Shown here one piece after another: positions 33,496 to 42,708 of a stretch of DNA of 64,000 bases. This stretch comes from Microbacterium sp. CSI-V. GTDB lineage: Bacteria; Actinomycetota; Actinomycetes; Actinomycetales; Microbacteriaceae. Each line of letters starts with the position of its first letter. Positions within the stretch are counted from its first letter, which is position 1. The stretch covers positions 62,001 through 126,000 of the forward strand of contig NZ_MTQM01000006.1 of the NCBI RefSeq assembly GCF_001984105.1, read 5' to 3'. The notes under the pieces are model-generated. The model worked only from the letters and a program-made list of their open reading frames with translations, was not told the DNA's origin and did not search any database. Position numbers and translations under genes: made by a program.

Positions 33496-34172
33496 CGGGC
33501 ACCGCCCGCGCGGTAGCCGCGTCCTCGGACGGTCTCGACCACGTCCGGGGCGCACTTGCGCCGGAGATAGTGCACGTAGGTGTCGACGGTCGTGACCGCA
33601 TCCACGGAGGAGAAGACGTCGCGGGCGATCTGCTCGCGCGAGAACACGTGGTCGGGGCTCGAGGTGAGCAGGTCCAGCAGAGCGTTCTCGGTGGCGGTGA
33701 GCGTCACCCGCGCACCGGACGGGGCGTACACCGCCGCGGCATCCGGAACGTACGTCCAGTCCGCCACGGCCCGCCGGCGGCCCTCGGCGCGGAAGCCGCG
33801 CAGCAGGGCGCGCAGACGCGCGAGCAGCTCGTCGTAGTCGAACGGCTTGACGAGGTAGTCGTTCGCGCCGGCATCCAGGCCGTCGACGCGGTCGGCCACC
33901 GACCCCAGGGCGGTGAGCAGGAGAACCGGGGTGGTGATGCGCGCCGTGCGCAGGGCCTGGACGATGTGCTCTCCGTCGAGTCGGGGGAGCCGTCGGTCCA
34001 GGACGATGAGGTCGAACCGTTCGCGCAGCGCCCGGTCGCGCGCTGCCACCCCGTCGCTCTCGTGCGTGACGTCATACGCCTCGGCGAGCACCTCGGTGGT
34101 CATGGCCGAGATCTCGCCGTCGTCCTCGACGTAGAGCAGGCGGGGCCGCCGGGTGTCGTCGGGGGTGCTCAT
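33492..34172 (-). CDS. OmpR/PhoB-type response regulator
   Basis: A 226-residue regulator: receiver domain with acidic pair EDD (16-18), phospho-acceptor Asp59 in LIVLDRRLPRLDG and KPF lysine (YLVKPFDYDELLARL). A C-terminal winged helix follows: LTATENALLDLLTSSPDHVFSREQI, then VDTYVHYLRRK and GRGYRAGG. It is coupled to the kinase gene. Targets are unknown; the adjacent flavin electron-transfer operon is a candidate. Confidence 0.94.
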   Translation of the reverse strand: MSTPDDTRRPRLLYVEDDGEISAMTTEVLAEAYDVTHESDGVAARDRALRERFDLIVLDRRLPRLDGEHIVQALRTARITTPVLLLTALGSVADRVDGLDAGANDYLVKPFDYDELLARLRALLRGFRAEGRRRAVADWTYVPDAAAVYAPSGARVTLTATENALLDLLTSSPDHVFSREQIARDVFSSVDAVTTVDTYVHYLRRKCAPDVVETVRGRGYRAGGAR

Positions 34173-34188
34173 CGGGCCCCACTCACGC

Positions 34189-34500
34189 TCACCGCGCGCC
34201 CCGGCGGGGCCGTTCGACGGTCCAGCCCAGCCTCTCCAGGGCGGCGTGCAGCCGATGGGCCTGCGCCCACGCGACCTCGCCGGAGACGTCGGAATAGACG
34301 TCGATCGCGAACGGCGGCGGATCGGCGAACTTCGGGATCTCCACCTCGGCCCACGCGTGGGGGGCCAACCACACGCGCGGGTGCGAGGTGCGGGCGTCGT
34401 CCACCCCGCCGTCGGCGGCGAAGGCGATCACGTCGAGGGCGTCGATCTTGGTGATGGGCATGTCGACGACGAGGGTCACGGCGTGAAGTCTTTCGGTCAT
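34189..34500 (-). CDS. Hypothetical protein, unknown function
   Basis: A 103-residue soluble protein. Visible features: an Asp/Ala-rich centre (DVIAFAADGGVDDARTSH), several tryptophans and a charged C-terminal helix (AQAHRLHAALERLGWTVERPRRG). No family is recognised. It lies 16 bp upstream of the response-regulator gene on the same strand, so co-transcription is likely. A GGGAGGTGCC ribosome site precedes the ATG. Confidence 0.65.
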   Translation of the reverse strand: MTERLHAVTLVVDMPITKIDALDVIAFAADGGVDDARTSHPRVWLAPHAWAEVEIPKFADPPPFAIDVYSDVSGEVAWAQAHRLHAALERLGWTVERPRRGAR

Positions 34501-34597
34501 CGGGCACCTCCCGGGTTCATCCTCACACGTCCCGCCCCGCAGGGGGCAGGGACGGGAACGCGCAGCCCCGTCGGTCGCCCGGGGCTACCCTCGATCC

Positions 34598-35323
34598 ATG
34601 CCCTCCCCGCGCGACGACCTCCGCACGGTCGTCGAGGACGCGACGGGGGAGATGTTCGCCGACCTGCGCGCACTTCCGGTGGAGGAGGGTGCCCGCGCCG
34701 CCGCCGTGCTCATGCTCTTCGGCACGCTGGATGCTGTGCCCGCGGCGCACATCGCCGCGTCCGTGCCGCCCGATCTGGACGTCCTGCTCCTCTCCCGCGC
34801 CGACACCCTCCGTGCGCACCCCGGGCAGATCGCGTTCCCCGGCGGCCGGGTCGATCCGGGGGATGCCGGCCCGGTGGACGCGGCGCTCCGAGAGGCGCGG
34901 GAGGAGACCGGCCTCGATCCCGCCGGGGTGAACGTCATCGGCACGCTTCCGCGCGTCCCCCTGGCGTACTCTCGGCATCTCGTGACGCCGGTGGTCGCCT
35001 GGTGGGATCGGCCCACCCCGGTGCGCGCGGTCGACGCCGCCGAGTCCGCGGCGGTGTTCCGCGCGCCGGTGGCCGATCTGCTCGACCCGGCGCGGCGCGG
35101 AACTACGCGCATCCATCGCGACGGCCGCGAGTGGCGCGGTCCCGCGTTCCTCGTCCCGCACGCGACGGGAACCCACGTGGTGTGGGGCTTCACCGCGATG
35201 CTCCTCGACGGCCTGTTCGATCGTCTCGGCTGGACCGAACCCTGGGATGCCACGCGGGAGATCGCTCTTCCGGTGCCCGGTTCCGGGACCTCGGCGACTC
35301 CGCCCCGAGCGTCCATCTCCTAG
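34598..35323 (+). CDS. NUDIX hydrolase (CoA pyrophosphatase-like)
   Basis: A 241-residue NUDIX protein. The box begins PGGRVDPGDAGPVDAALREAREETGL, close to the CoA-pyrophosphatase (NudL-type) version, with FPGG before it. It would hydrolyse nucleoside diphosphates linked to another group, such as CoA, with Mg2+. The VVWGFTAMLLDGL segment near the C-terminus is also typical of this group. TACCCT six bases before the ATG suggests a leaderless transcript. Confidence 0.88.
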   Translation: MPSPRDDLRTVVEDATGEMFADLRALPVEEGARAAAVLMLFGTLDAVPAAHIAASVPPDLDVLLLSRADTLRAHPGQIAFPGGRVDPGDAGPVDAALREAREETGLDPAGVNVIGTLPRVPLAYSRHLVTPVVAWWDRPTPVRAVDAAESAAVFRAPVADLLDPARRGTTRIHRDGREWRGPAFLVPHATGTHVVWGFTAMLLDGLFDRLGWTEPWDATREIALPVPGSGTSATPPRASIS

Positions 35324-35386
35324 CGTTTTCCTCCCGGTTCTTCACGCCGCGCGCGGGTGTCGCCCGGGGTCGCTAGCGTGGGGGTC

Positions 35387-37066
<1,680 letters not shown>

Positions 37067-37484
37067 TCCCGGGCGGGCGGGTTTCGCCGCCCTGCCGGAG
37101 GTCCGACGACTTCGGAGCGTCACGAGGCGGGTCGATTCGCGAAAATTTTTCTCGCCGGATCGGCCCGTCTCGTCGTTGATGGTCGGTCTGCCCTCCCGCT
37201 CTGGCGCTCGGAAGGCTCTCGCGTCACGCCGACTCTCGCATCAATGCCTGATCAGAGCGATATTCGTAGCTCTCGACCCGGGCGCTCTGGAACCCGGTCC
37301 GTGCCCCTGCCGTGACGTGGGCGGGTGCGGCCAGCTGAGACGGCGGCGTGCACGAGCCTTTCAGGTAACGAATAGATAACGTCCAGAAGAGCACCTCACA
37401 CTCGGGGTCCTGTGCCGACCCGACGGCACGATTTCGCGCTCGTGCCCGACGAGACGCGCCCGATGACGAAAGACTCCTCACGTT
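37067..37484 (+). other. Non-coding 418-bp interval upstream of wall-hydrolase gene
   Basis: No convincing gene lies here. It holds a GGGCGG/CCGCCC stem close after pgi that may terminate it, an AT-rich patch (GCGAAAATTTTTC near 37140) and the probable MtrA box listed separately. I compared it by eye with the c-di-AMP riboswitch found before some actinobacterial resuscitation-factor genes and did not find its conserved core. Confidence 0.6.
37365..37381 (+). promoter_or_regulatory. Probable MtrA binding box
   Basis: GTAACGAATAGATAACG contains TAACG twice, 11 bp apart. It resembles the direct-repeat GTAAC-type box bound by MtrA, the cell-wall response regulator of actinobacteria. It lies about 100 bp before a secreted wall-active protein gene. 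Confidence 0.55.
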
Positions 37485-38399
37485 TTGCTGCGTTCCGATC
37501 TGAAGCTCACCCATGTCCACCGCGCCCGCCGCACCCTCGCCACCGCCGCCACGTGCGCTGGAGTGGCTCTGGGGATCGTCGCTCTGACCGGGGTCGCTGC
37601 GGCGGCGCCGCTGTCGCTCCCCGATGCGGCGGCGTCCTCGTTCGCCGCTCCGGCCTTCCGCGCGGCGCCATCCTCCGTCGCGACGTCCCCCACGCTCGAG
37701 GGCGTCGTCGGCGACGCCGACGCCGCGCTCACCCGGGCCCAGGCCACGCTCGCGGATGCGGCGACGGTCGAATCCGACATCCAGACGGCCGGTCTGCCGC
37801 TCGCCGTCGGCGACGCGTCGGTGGACACCTCGGCGCTGGAGGCCGCGACCGATCGCCTGTCGTCCTCGGATCTGCTCCCGGTCGTGCTCGTGCCGGCTCT
37901 GAGCCAGAACGCCAGCAGCGAGGCCGAGCGGGTCGCCGAGCGGGTCGCCGTCCTCCGCGGCAGCCTGAACGACGCCGTCGCCGCGAAGGAGGCTGCGGAT
38001 GCCGCGGCCGAGGCTCAGCGCCAGGCCGAGGCGGCTGCGGCGGCAGAGGCGCAGCGGCAGAAGGAAGCCGCCGAGGCATTGGCGCGGGTCAACACGCCCG
38101 AGGGGGCGAAGGAGTTCGCCCAGTCCTACGCGTCCGAGCAGTACGGGTGGGGCTCCGACCAGTTCTCCTGCCTGGTGTCGCTGTGGACCAAGGAGTCCGG
38201 CTGGAACTACCAGGCTTACAACCCGAGCGGCGCGACCGGCATCCCGCAGTCCCTTCCGGGGAGCAAGATGGCCACATTCGGCGACGACTGGCAGACCAAC
38301 GCCGCGACGCAGATCAAGTGGGGTCTCGACTACATCTCCCGCGGCTACGGCACCCCCTGCAGCGCGTGGGCGCACTCGCAGGCGACCGACTGGTACTGA
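37485..38399 (+). CDS. Secreted protein with lytic-transglycosylase-like (APF C-terminal) domain
   Basis: A 304-residue exported protein: a basic start, signal core (AATCAGVALGIVALTGVAAAAP), an Ala-rich coiled-coil middle with Gln/Glu/Lys heptads (about 165-200), and a C-terminal lysozyme-like fold. FSCLVSLWTKESGW has a candidate catalytic glutamate, and GATGIPQSLPGSKM and GTPCSAWAHSQATDWY follow. It is related to aggregation-promoting factors and resuscitation-type peptidoglycan enzymes. TTG is the only in-frame start after a stop. A paralog lies at 44430-45407. Confidence 0.85.
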   Translation: MLRSDLKLTHVHRARRTLATAATCAGVALGIVALTGVAAAAPLSLPDAAASSFAAPAFRAAPSSVATSPTLEGVVGDADAALTRAQATLADAATVESDIQTAGLPLAVGDASVDTSALEAATDRLSSSDLLPVVLVPALSQNASSEAERVAERVAVLRGSLNDAVAAKEAADAAAEAQRQAEAAAAAEAQRQKEAAEALARVNTPEGAKEFAQSYASEQYGWGSDQFSCLVSLWTKESGWNYQAYNPSGATGIPQSLPGSKMATFGDDWQTNAATQIKWGLDYISRGYGTPCSAWAHSQATDWY

Positions 38400-38428
38400 T
38401 TAGGAATTCCCAGGCTCGGTTCCTCCTC

Positions 38429-38452
38429 AGCGATATATCGTTGTATATCGCT
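38429..38452. promoter_or_regulatory. PadR operator
   Basis: AGCGATATA and its exact complement flank six bases (38429-38437, 38444-38452), 35 bp before the PadR start. The AT-rich dyad in GC-rich surroundings is typical of PadR autoregulatory sites and may overlap the promoter. Confidence 0.65.
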
Positions 38453-38487
38453 GGACTCATCGGGAGTCCGCTTTTCGGGAGGTCATC

Positions 38488-39063
38488 ATGAGTGGTTCGT
38501 TCCTGGGAGACGCCTTCGGCGCCCGCGGTGCCGCCGGGCAAGGCTGGCCGATGTCGAACATCCTCGACGCGATGGAGCAGCTCCGCGCGCAGTTCGAGCA
38601 GAAGACCTCGGGCGGCTCGCGGATGAACAAGGGCGACGTGCGCTCGGCCGTGCTGTCCCTGCTCCTCGAGCAGCCCATGCACGGATACCAGATCATCCGT
38701 GAGATCGAGGAGCGCAGCGGCGGCTCGTGGAAGCCCAGCCCCGGCTCGGTGTACCCCACGCTGCAGCTGCTGACCGACGAGGGCCTCGTGCGCGCCGAGG
38801 AGTCCGGTGGGCGCAAGACCTACTCGCTCACCGAGGAAGGGCGCGCCGCAGCGGGCGACGAGACCACCGAGCGCACCGCTCCGTGGGAGTCGGCGACCAC
38901 GCGCGACGGCGGCCGCATGACGGCGCTGCCGAAGGCCGGTGTCGAACTGGCGCAGGCGGCGGCCCAGGTGGCCCGCACGGGTGACAAGGAGCAGGTCGCG
39001 CAGGCCGTCGAGATCCTCGACGAGGCTCGCCGTAAGCTCTACTCCATCCTCGCCCAGAGCTGA
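38488..39063 (+). CDS. PadR-family transcriptional regulator
   Basis: A 191-residue regulator. A variable N-terminus (about 45 residues) precedes the PadR winged helix: DVRSAVLSLLLEQPMHGYQIIREIEERSGGSWKPSPGSVYPTLQLLTDEGLVRAEESGGRKTYSLTEEG. A helical dimerisation tail ends in ARRKLYSILAQS. It is likely a repressor responding to a small hydrophobic ligand. The dyad just upstream suggests autoregulation. The following UbiB-like gene may be in the same operon (52-bp gap). Confidence 0.9.
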   Translation: MSGSFLGDAFGARGAAGQGWPMSNILDAMEQLRAQFEQKTSGGSRMNKGDVRSAVLSLLLEQPMHGYQIIREIEERSGGSWKPSPGSVYPTLQLLTDEGLVRAEESGGRKTYSLTEEGRAAAGDETTERTAPWESATTRDGGRMTALPKAGVELAQAAAQVARTGDKEQVAQAVEILDEARRKLYSILAQS

Positions 39064-39115
39064 GGGTGCCCGATCCCGACGGCCTTCGTGGGGGCATCGG
39101 CATCCCGGAGATCCG

Positions 39116-40813
39116 ATGACCGACGACGCCCTCATGCGCGCCCGCTATCGGCGCATCACGCGGTTCGCCGCGCGCTATCTCGTCCAGGCCTGGTGGTACG
39201 AGCTGTTCCTGCCGCGGCTCGGCCTCGAGCGGATCTCCGCCCGGGGCCGCACCCGCCGGCTGCAGATCATCGCGCGCCGATTCCACGGACTCGCGATCGA
39301 GCTCGGCGGCCTGATGATCAAGGTCGGACAGTTCATGTCCTCGCGCCTCGACGTCCTGCCGCCCATCATCACCAAAGAGCTCGAGGGTCTGCAGGACGAG
39401 GTGCCGTCGGTGCCGTTCGCCCAGATGCGGGCGCGTGCCGAGGAAGAACTCGGGATGCCGCTGGAGCGGGCGTTCGCATCGATCGACGAGCGCCCGCTCG
39501 CGGCCGCCTCACTGGGGCAGGCGCATCGCGCCGTCCTCACCGACGCGCTGGCCGAGGACACGGGGCTGCGCGATGTCGTCGTCAAGATCCAACGCCCCGG
39601 GATCGACCGGATCGTCGACGTCGATCTGCGGGCGCTCCGCAAGGTCGGCGGTTGGTTGAGTCGGGTCGCCCTCGTCCGTGACCGCGTCGACATGCCCGCT
39701 CTCGTCGAGGAGTTCGCCGCGACGAGCTTGGAAGAGATCGACTACCTCCACGAGGCGGCGAACTCCGAACGCTTCGCCGAGGACTTCGGCGGCGAAGGGG
39801 GAGTGGCCGTCCCGGAGGTGGTCTGGGAGCGCACGACTCGACGGCTGCTGACCCTCCAGGACGTCACCGCGATCAAGATCAACGACGTCGACGCCCTTCG
39901 CGCGGCGGGGATCGATCCCGCCGAGGTCGCCCGACGTTTCGCCGCCGTCATGTTCGACCAGCTGTTCGACGACGGGTTCTTCCACGCCGACCCGCACCCG
40001 GGGAACGTCTTCGTGACACCGCTCCCCGGCTTCACGGATGCCGGCTCCCCGGCCTGGCGGTTCACGTTCATCGACTTCGGGATGATGGGCGAGGTGCCGC
40101 CGAACCTCCGCAAGGGTCTGCGGCGCGTGCTGATCGCCGCCGCGTCGCGCGACGGCAAGGGTCTCGTCGACGGCATCCGCGACGTCGGCGTGCTGCTCCC
40201 CTCGGCCGACACGGTTCAGCTCGAGCGGGCCATGACCCAGCTGTTCTCCCGTTTCGGCGGGATGGGTTTCGCCGAGCTGCAGGAGGTGGACCCGCGGGAG
40301 TTCCGTGCCTTCGCCGTCGAGTTCGGTGACGTGGTGCGGGCGCTGCCGTTCCAGCTGCCCGAGAACTTCCTCCTCATCGTCCGGGCGATGTCTCTGACGA
40401 GCGGGATGTGCAGCGGGCTCGATCCGGCTTTCAACATCTGGGATGCCGTCGAGCCGTACGCGCAGCGCCTCATCCGCGAGGAGAGCGGGAACACCGTTCA
40501 GGCGCTGGCGCGCGAGGCCGCCTCGGTCGCGGCCCTCACCGCACGTCTGCCGCGGCGCCTCGACGCGCTCATCTCCCGGGTCGAGGAGGGCGGCGTGTCC
40601 GCTCAGGTCCCGCGGGTGGAGCGCCGTCTGCGCGACCTCGAGCGCATGATCCGTCGGGTCGTCTCGGCGGTGCTCTTCACGGGGCTCCTCGTGGGCGGCA
40701 TCCTGCTGCAGGCCGAGCAGGCCGTGTTCGGCACGATCCTGATGGTGCTGTCGATCGGCCCGGCCGCGCACGCGCTCTTCGCGGGGATCGTCGCACGACG
40801 CAGCGGTCGCTGA
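39116..40813 (+). CDS. UbiB/ABC1/AarF-family atypical kinase
   Basis: A 565-residue protein of the UbiB family. The hallmark KVGQ is at residues 69-72 (LGGLMIKVGQFMSSR), followed by the alanine-rich loop AAASLGQAHRA, catalytic lysine in VVVKIQRPG, HADPHPGN and the DFG-type FIDFGMMG. Two C-terminal membrane segments (about 510-545) anchor it. Family members support isoprenoid or lipid biosynthesis and have ATPase activity. It sits next to the lipid-related operon at 41013-44291, but convergently. Confidence 0.92.
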   Translation: MTDDALMRARYRRITRFAARYLVQAWWYELFLPRLGLERISARGRTRRLQIIARRFHGLAIELGGLMIKVGQFMSSRLDVLPPIITKELEGLQDEVPSVPFAQMRARAEEELGMPLERAFASIDERPLAAASLGQAHRAVLTDALAEDTGLRDVVVKIQRPGIDRIVDVDLRALRKVGGWLSRVALVRDRVDMPALVEEFAATSLEEIDYLHEAANSERFAEDFGGEGGVAVPEVVWERTTRRLLTLQDVTAIKINDVDALRAAGIDPAEVARRFAAVMFDQLFDDGFFHADPHPGNVFVTPLPGFTDAGSPAWRFTFIDFGMMGEVPPNLRKGLRRVLIAAASRDGKGLVDGIRDVGVLLPSADTVQLERAMTQLFSRFGGMGFAELQEVDPREFRAFAVEFGDVVRALPFQLPENFLLIVRAMSLTSGMCSGLDPAFNIWDAVEPYAQRLIREESGNTVQALAREAASVAALTARLPRRLDALISRVEEGGVSAQVPRVERRLRDLERMIRRVVSAVLFTGLLVGGILLQAEQAVFGTILMVLSIGPAAHALFAGIVARRSGR

Positions 40814-40861
40814 TCGTCGGCCTCCGCGCGCGTCGCGGGGCGGAGCGGGGGCCGACCGTCC

Positions 40862-41016
40862 GCCGCCTCGCGGCCCGACGCGCCGATCGCCGAGCCACCC
40901 GCCGCCTCGCGGCCCGACGCGCCGATCGCCGAGCCACCCGCCGCCTCGTTGCGCGACGCGCCGGACGCCGAGCGACCCGCTGCCTCGCTGCCCGGCCCGT
41001 CGGCCGCCGACCTCAG
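40862..41016. repeat. 39-bp tandem repeat, about four copies
   Basis: Units starting at 40862, 40901, 40940 and 40979 repeat GCCGCCTCGCGGCCCGACGC-type sequence. The first two copies are nearly identical, and the third and fourth have drifted. The period is 13 codons, but the interval lies between two convergent stop codons (40813 and 41013) and no start or ribosome site supports translation. A partial copy may lie further left. Confidence 0.8.
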
Positions 41017-41591
41017 CCGCCCACGAGCGCGACGCACGGGCCGAGGAAGACGATCCACGCGGCCGCACTGACGATGAGGACCCCCGTCGAGACCTTCCGG
41101 CTGGCCTCGGAGAACATCCCGACGATCGCGGCCAGCCCGATGACGTAGAACGGCCAGAGCGCACCCCAGATGCCCGCGGCGCTCATCAGGGTGATCAACA
41201 TCAGGGGGAACGCGATCACGTGCGCGACGCACCCGAGACCGACGCCGACGCCCACCCCCGGCCCGCGGCCTGCCGCAGGCGGGGCCGCGGGGGCGCCGGA
41301 TCCGGCCGGCGCTCCGGGCTCCTCCGGCGGAGCGGTATCCCGCGGCGGCGCGGGAACGACGCCGTCGTCTGTCGCCGCGGGGCCGCCGGGGTGCGCAGGG
41401 CCGGCTGCCGGGGGAGGCCACTCCTGTTGCGCGGGAGCGGAGGGCGGCGCGGGCGCGGCATCGGGCGCATCCGGCTGCGCGCCGCGCTCCGGCTCCGGTG
41501 TGTCGTCCCGCGGTGAGACGCCGTCCGGTGCCTTCGTCTCCTCCAGGGAAACATCCTCGTGTTCGTCGGGCGCGTCAGGCTGCTGTGGCAT
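41013..41591 (-). CDS. Membrane protein with long Pro/Ala-rich N-terminal tail
   Basis: A 192-residue protein. Residues 1-115 are acidic then Pro/Ala-rich and low in complexity. Three hydrophobic segments follow (roughly 118-142, 145-160, 166-190). No family is recognised beyond a general resemblance to small tailed actinobacterial membrane proteins. It is the last gene of the radical SAM operon and overlaps the end of the Lgt-like gene by 17 bp. The stop codon abuts the tandem repeat. Confidence 0.7.
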   Translation of the reverse strand: MPQQPDAPDEHEDVSLEETKAPDGVSPRDDTPEPERGAQPDAPDAAPAPPSAPAQQEWPPPAAGPAHPGGPAATDDGVVPAPPRDTAPPEEPGAPAGSGAPAAPPAAGRGPGVGVGVGLGCVAHVIAFPLMLITLMSAAGIWGALWPFYVIGLAAIVGMFSEASRKVSTGVLIVSAAAWIVFLGPCVALVGG

Positions 41592-42387
41592 CCGTGAGCC
41601 TCTCTGGTCGGGGGGAACCGGACGTGAAGTCGCCGCGCCGTGCCATCCACACGAGCCGCGCGAGCAGGAGGGGGATCGACACGGCGAGGAACAGTTGCGG
41701 CCGGGTCAGTCCCGCCCAGGCCACGTCGTTCCCGCGGACGAACTCGACGCCGAACCGGAAGATCGCGTAGGCCGCGATGAAGAGGGTGAGCGTCTCGCCG
41801 GCGGCGATGGGGCGATGCCGCAGCCAGAACCACAGAACGCAGAATGCGACGACGTGGAAGACGATCTCGTACACGAAGCTCGGATGCAACGGCACTCCCG
41901 CGGGCGCACCCACCCGGGCCGCGGCGGCGGGGTCGAGCACGATGCCCCAGTCGCCTCCCGTCGGGGTCCCGGGCTTCTCGGTGAGCAGGCATCCGATGCG
42001 GCCGATGGCGAGTGCAAGAGCGACGGCCGGGGCGAAGAGATCGCCGCTGCGGTGGGGATAGCGCACGATGCGCTTGGCGACATGGACACCGGCCCATGCG
42101 CCGACCAGCGCCGACAGCATCGACGCGTTCCCGCGCGCGAGCTGGTCGACGAGGCTCAGATTCTGGGACGGATCGAGGTGCTGTGCCCACGTGCCCAGGC
42201 GGGAGAAGATAGCCGCGCCGACGAGGGCGCCGAGCACCAGGTAGACGATCCGCGGGTCGTCGACCTGGCGCCGACGCTTCTCGATGAGGAACACGATGCC
42301 CGCGGCGACGAGCGCGATCATGACCAGCGTCGAGTGGGTGTCCCACGGCGGCAGCCAGGGCGCGAGATCTTCCAGAAGGGGGAACAC
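41575..42387 (-). CDS. Lgt-like (prolipoprotein diacylglyceryl transferase family) membrane protein
   Basis: A 270-residue polytopic protein with about seven membrane segments and the Lgt family pattern: LALAIGRIGCLLTEKPG (G-R-x-G), VPLHPSFVYEI (H-P-S-x-x-Y-E) and FRFGVEFVRGND near the C-terminus. True Lgt has an essential histidine in an F-H-G-G motif. The equivalent stretch here reads ASMLSALVGAWAG with no histidine. It may be a paralog moving a lipid group to another acceptor. GTG start, 3 bp from the upstream gene. Confidence 0.8.
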   Translation of the reverse strand: MFPLLEDLAPWLPPWDTHSTLVMIALVAAGIVFLIEKRRRQVDDPRIVYLVLGALVGAAIFSRLGTWAQHLDPSQNLSLVDQLARGNASMLSALVGAWAGVHVAKRIVRYPHRSGDLFAPAVALALAIGRIGCLLTEKPGTPTGGDWGIVLDPAAAARVGAPAGVPLHPSFVYEIVFHVVAFCVLWFWLRHRPIAAGETLTLFIAAYAIFRFGVEFVRGNDVAWAGLTRPQLFLAVSIPLLLARLVWMARRGDFTSGSPRPERLTDATAA

Positions 42388-42390
42388 GGG

Positions 42391-42708
42391 CTAGCTCCAG
42401 ACCCGGATCCACAGGAGCACCCAGAAGGGGATCCCGACCACCGCGAGCACCTCGACGGTCCAGAGGTAGGCCAGCACCACGCGGGTGTCGCCGAGCTTGC
42501 ACCGGGAGCGCAGGAGACCTCCCCGCCGGGCTGCGCGGTACCCCGCGATCGCCACGCCCGCGAAGACGGCGACGGCGACCGGGCCGAGGAGCGCGCTGAT
42601 TACGGCGATCGTGGTGAAGACGCACAGCCGAAGCGGGTCGAAGCCGGTCGGCGGGGCCGGCACCGACGGATCGCGCTGGTTGAGGTGCAGGAACTCCGAC
42701 GCGCTCAT
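42391..42708 (-). CDS. Small membrane protein of the radical SAM operon
   Basis: A 105-residue protein with three hydrophobic segments (about 30-45, 46-60, 79-103), and a basic loop RSRCKLGDTR between the second and third. Its ATG overlaps the stop of the radical SAM gene (ATGA), and its stop is 3 bp from the Lgt-like start. No family is recognised. Confidence 0.7.
   Translation of the reverse strand: MSASEFLHLNQRDPSVPAPPTGFDPLRLCVFTTIAVISALLGPVAVAVFAGVAIAGYRAARRGGLLRSRCKLGDTRVVLAYLWTVEVLAVVGIPFWVLLWIRVWS

Noticed and set aside
37067..37484. Possible c-di-AMP (ydaO) riboswitch before the wall-hydrolase gene
   Set aside because: The conserved core of that riboswitch is not visible; only a probable MtrA box and an AT patch are supported.
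40408..41148. Arg-rich protein with 13-residue repeats across the tandem repeat
   Set aside because: The frame begins inside the UbiB-like gene out of phase and has no start or ribosome site; it reflects repeat periodicity only.
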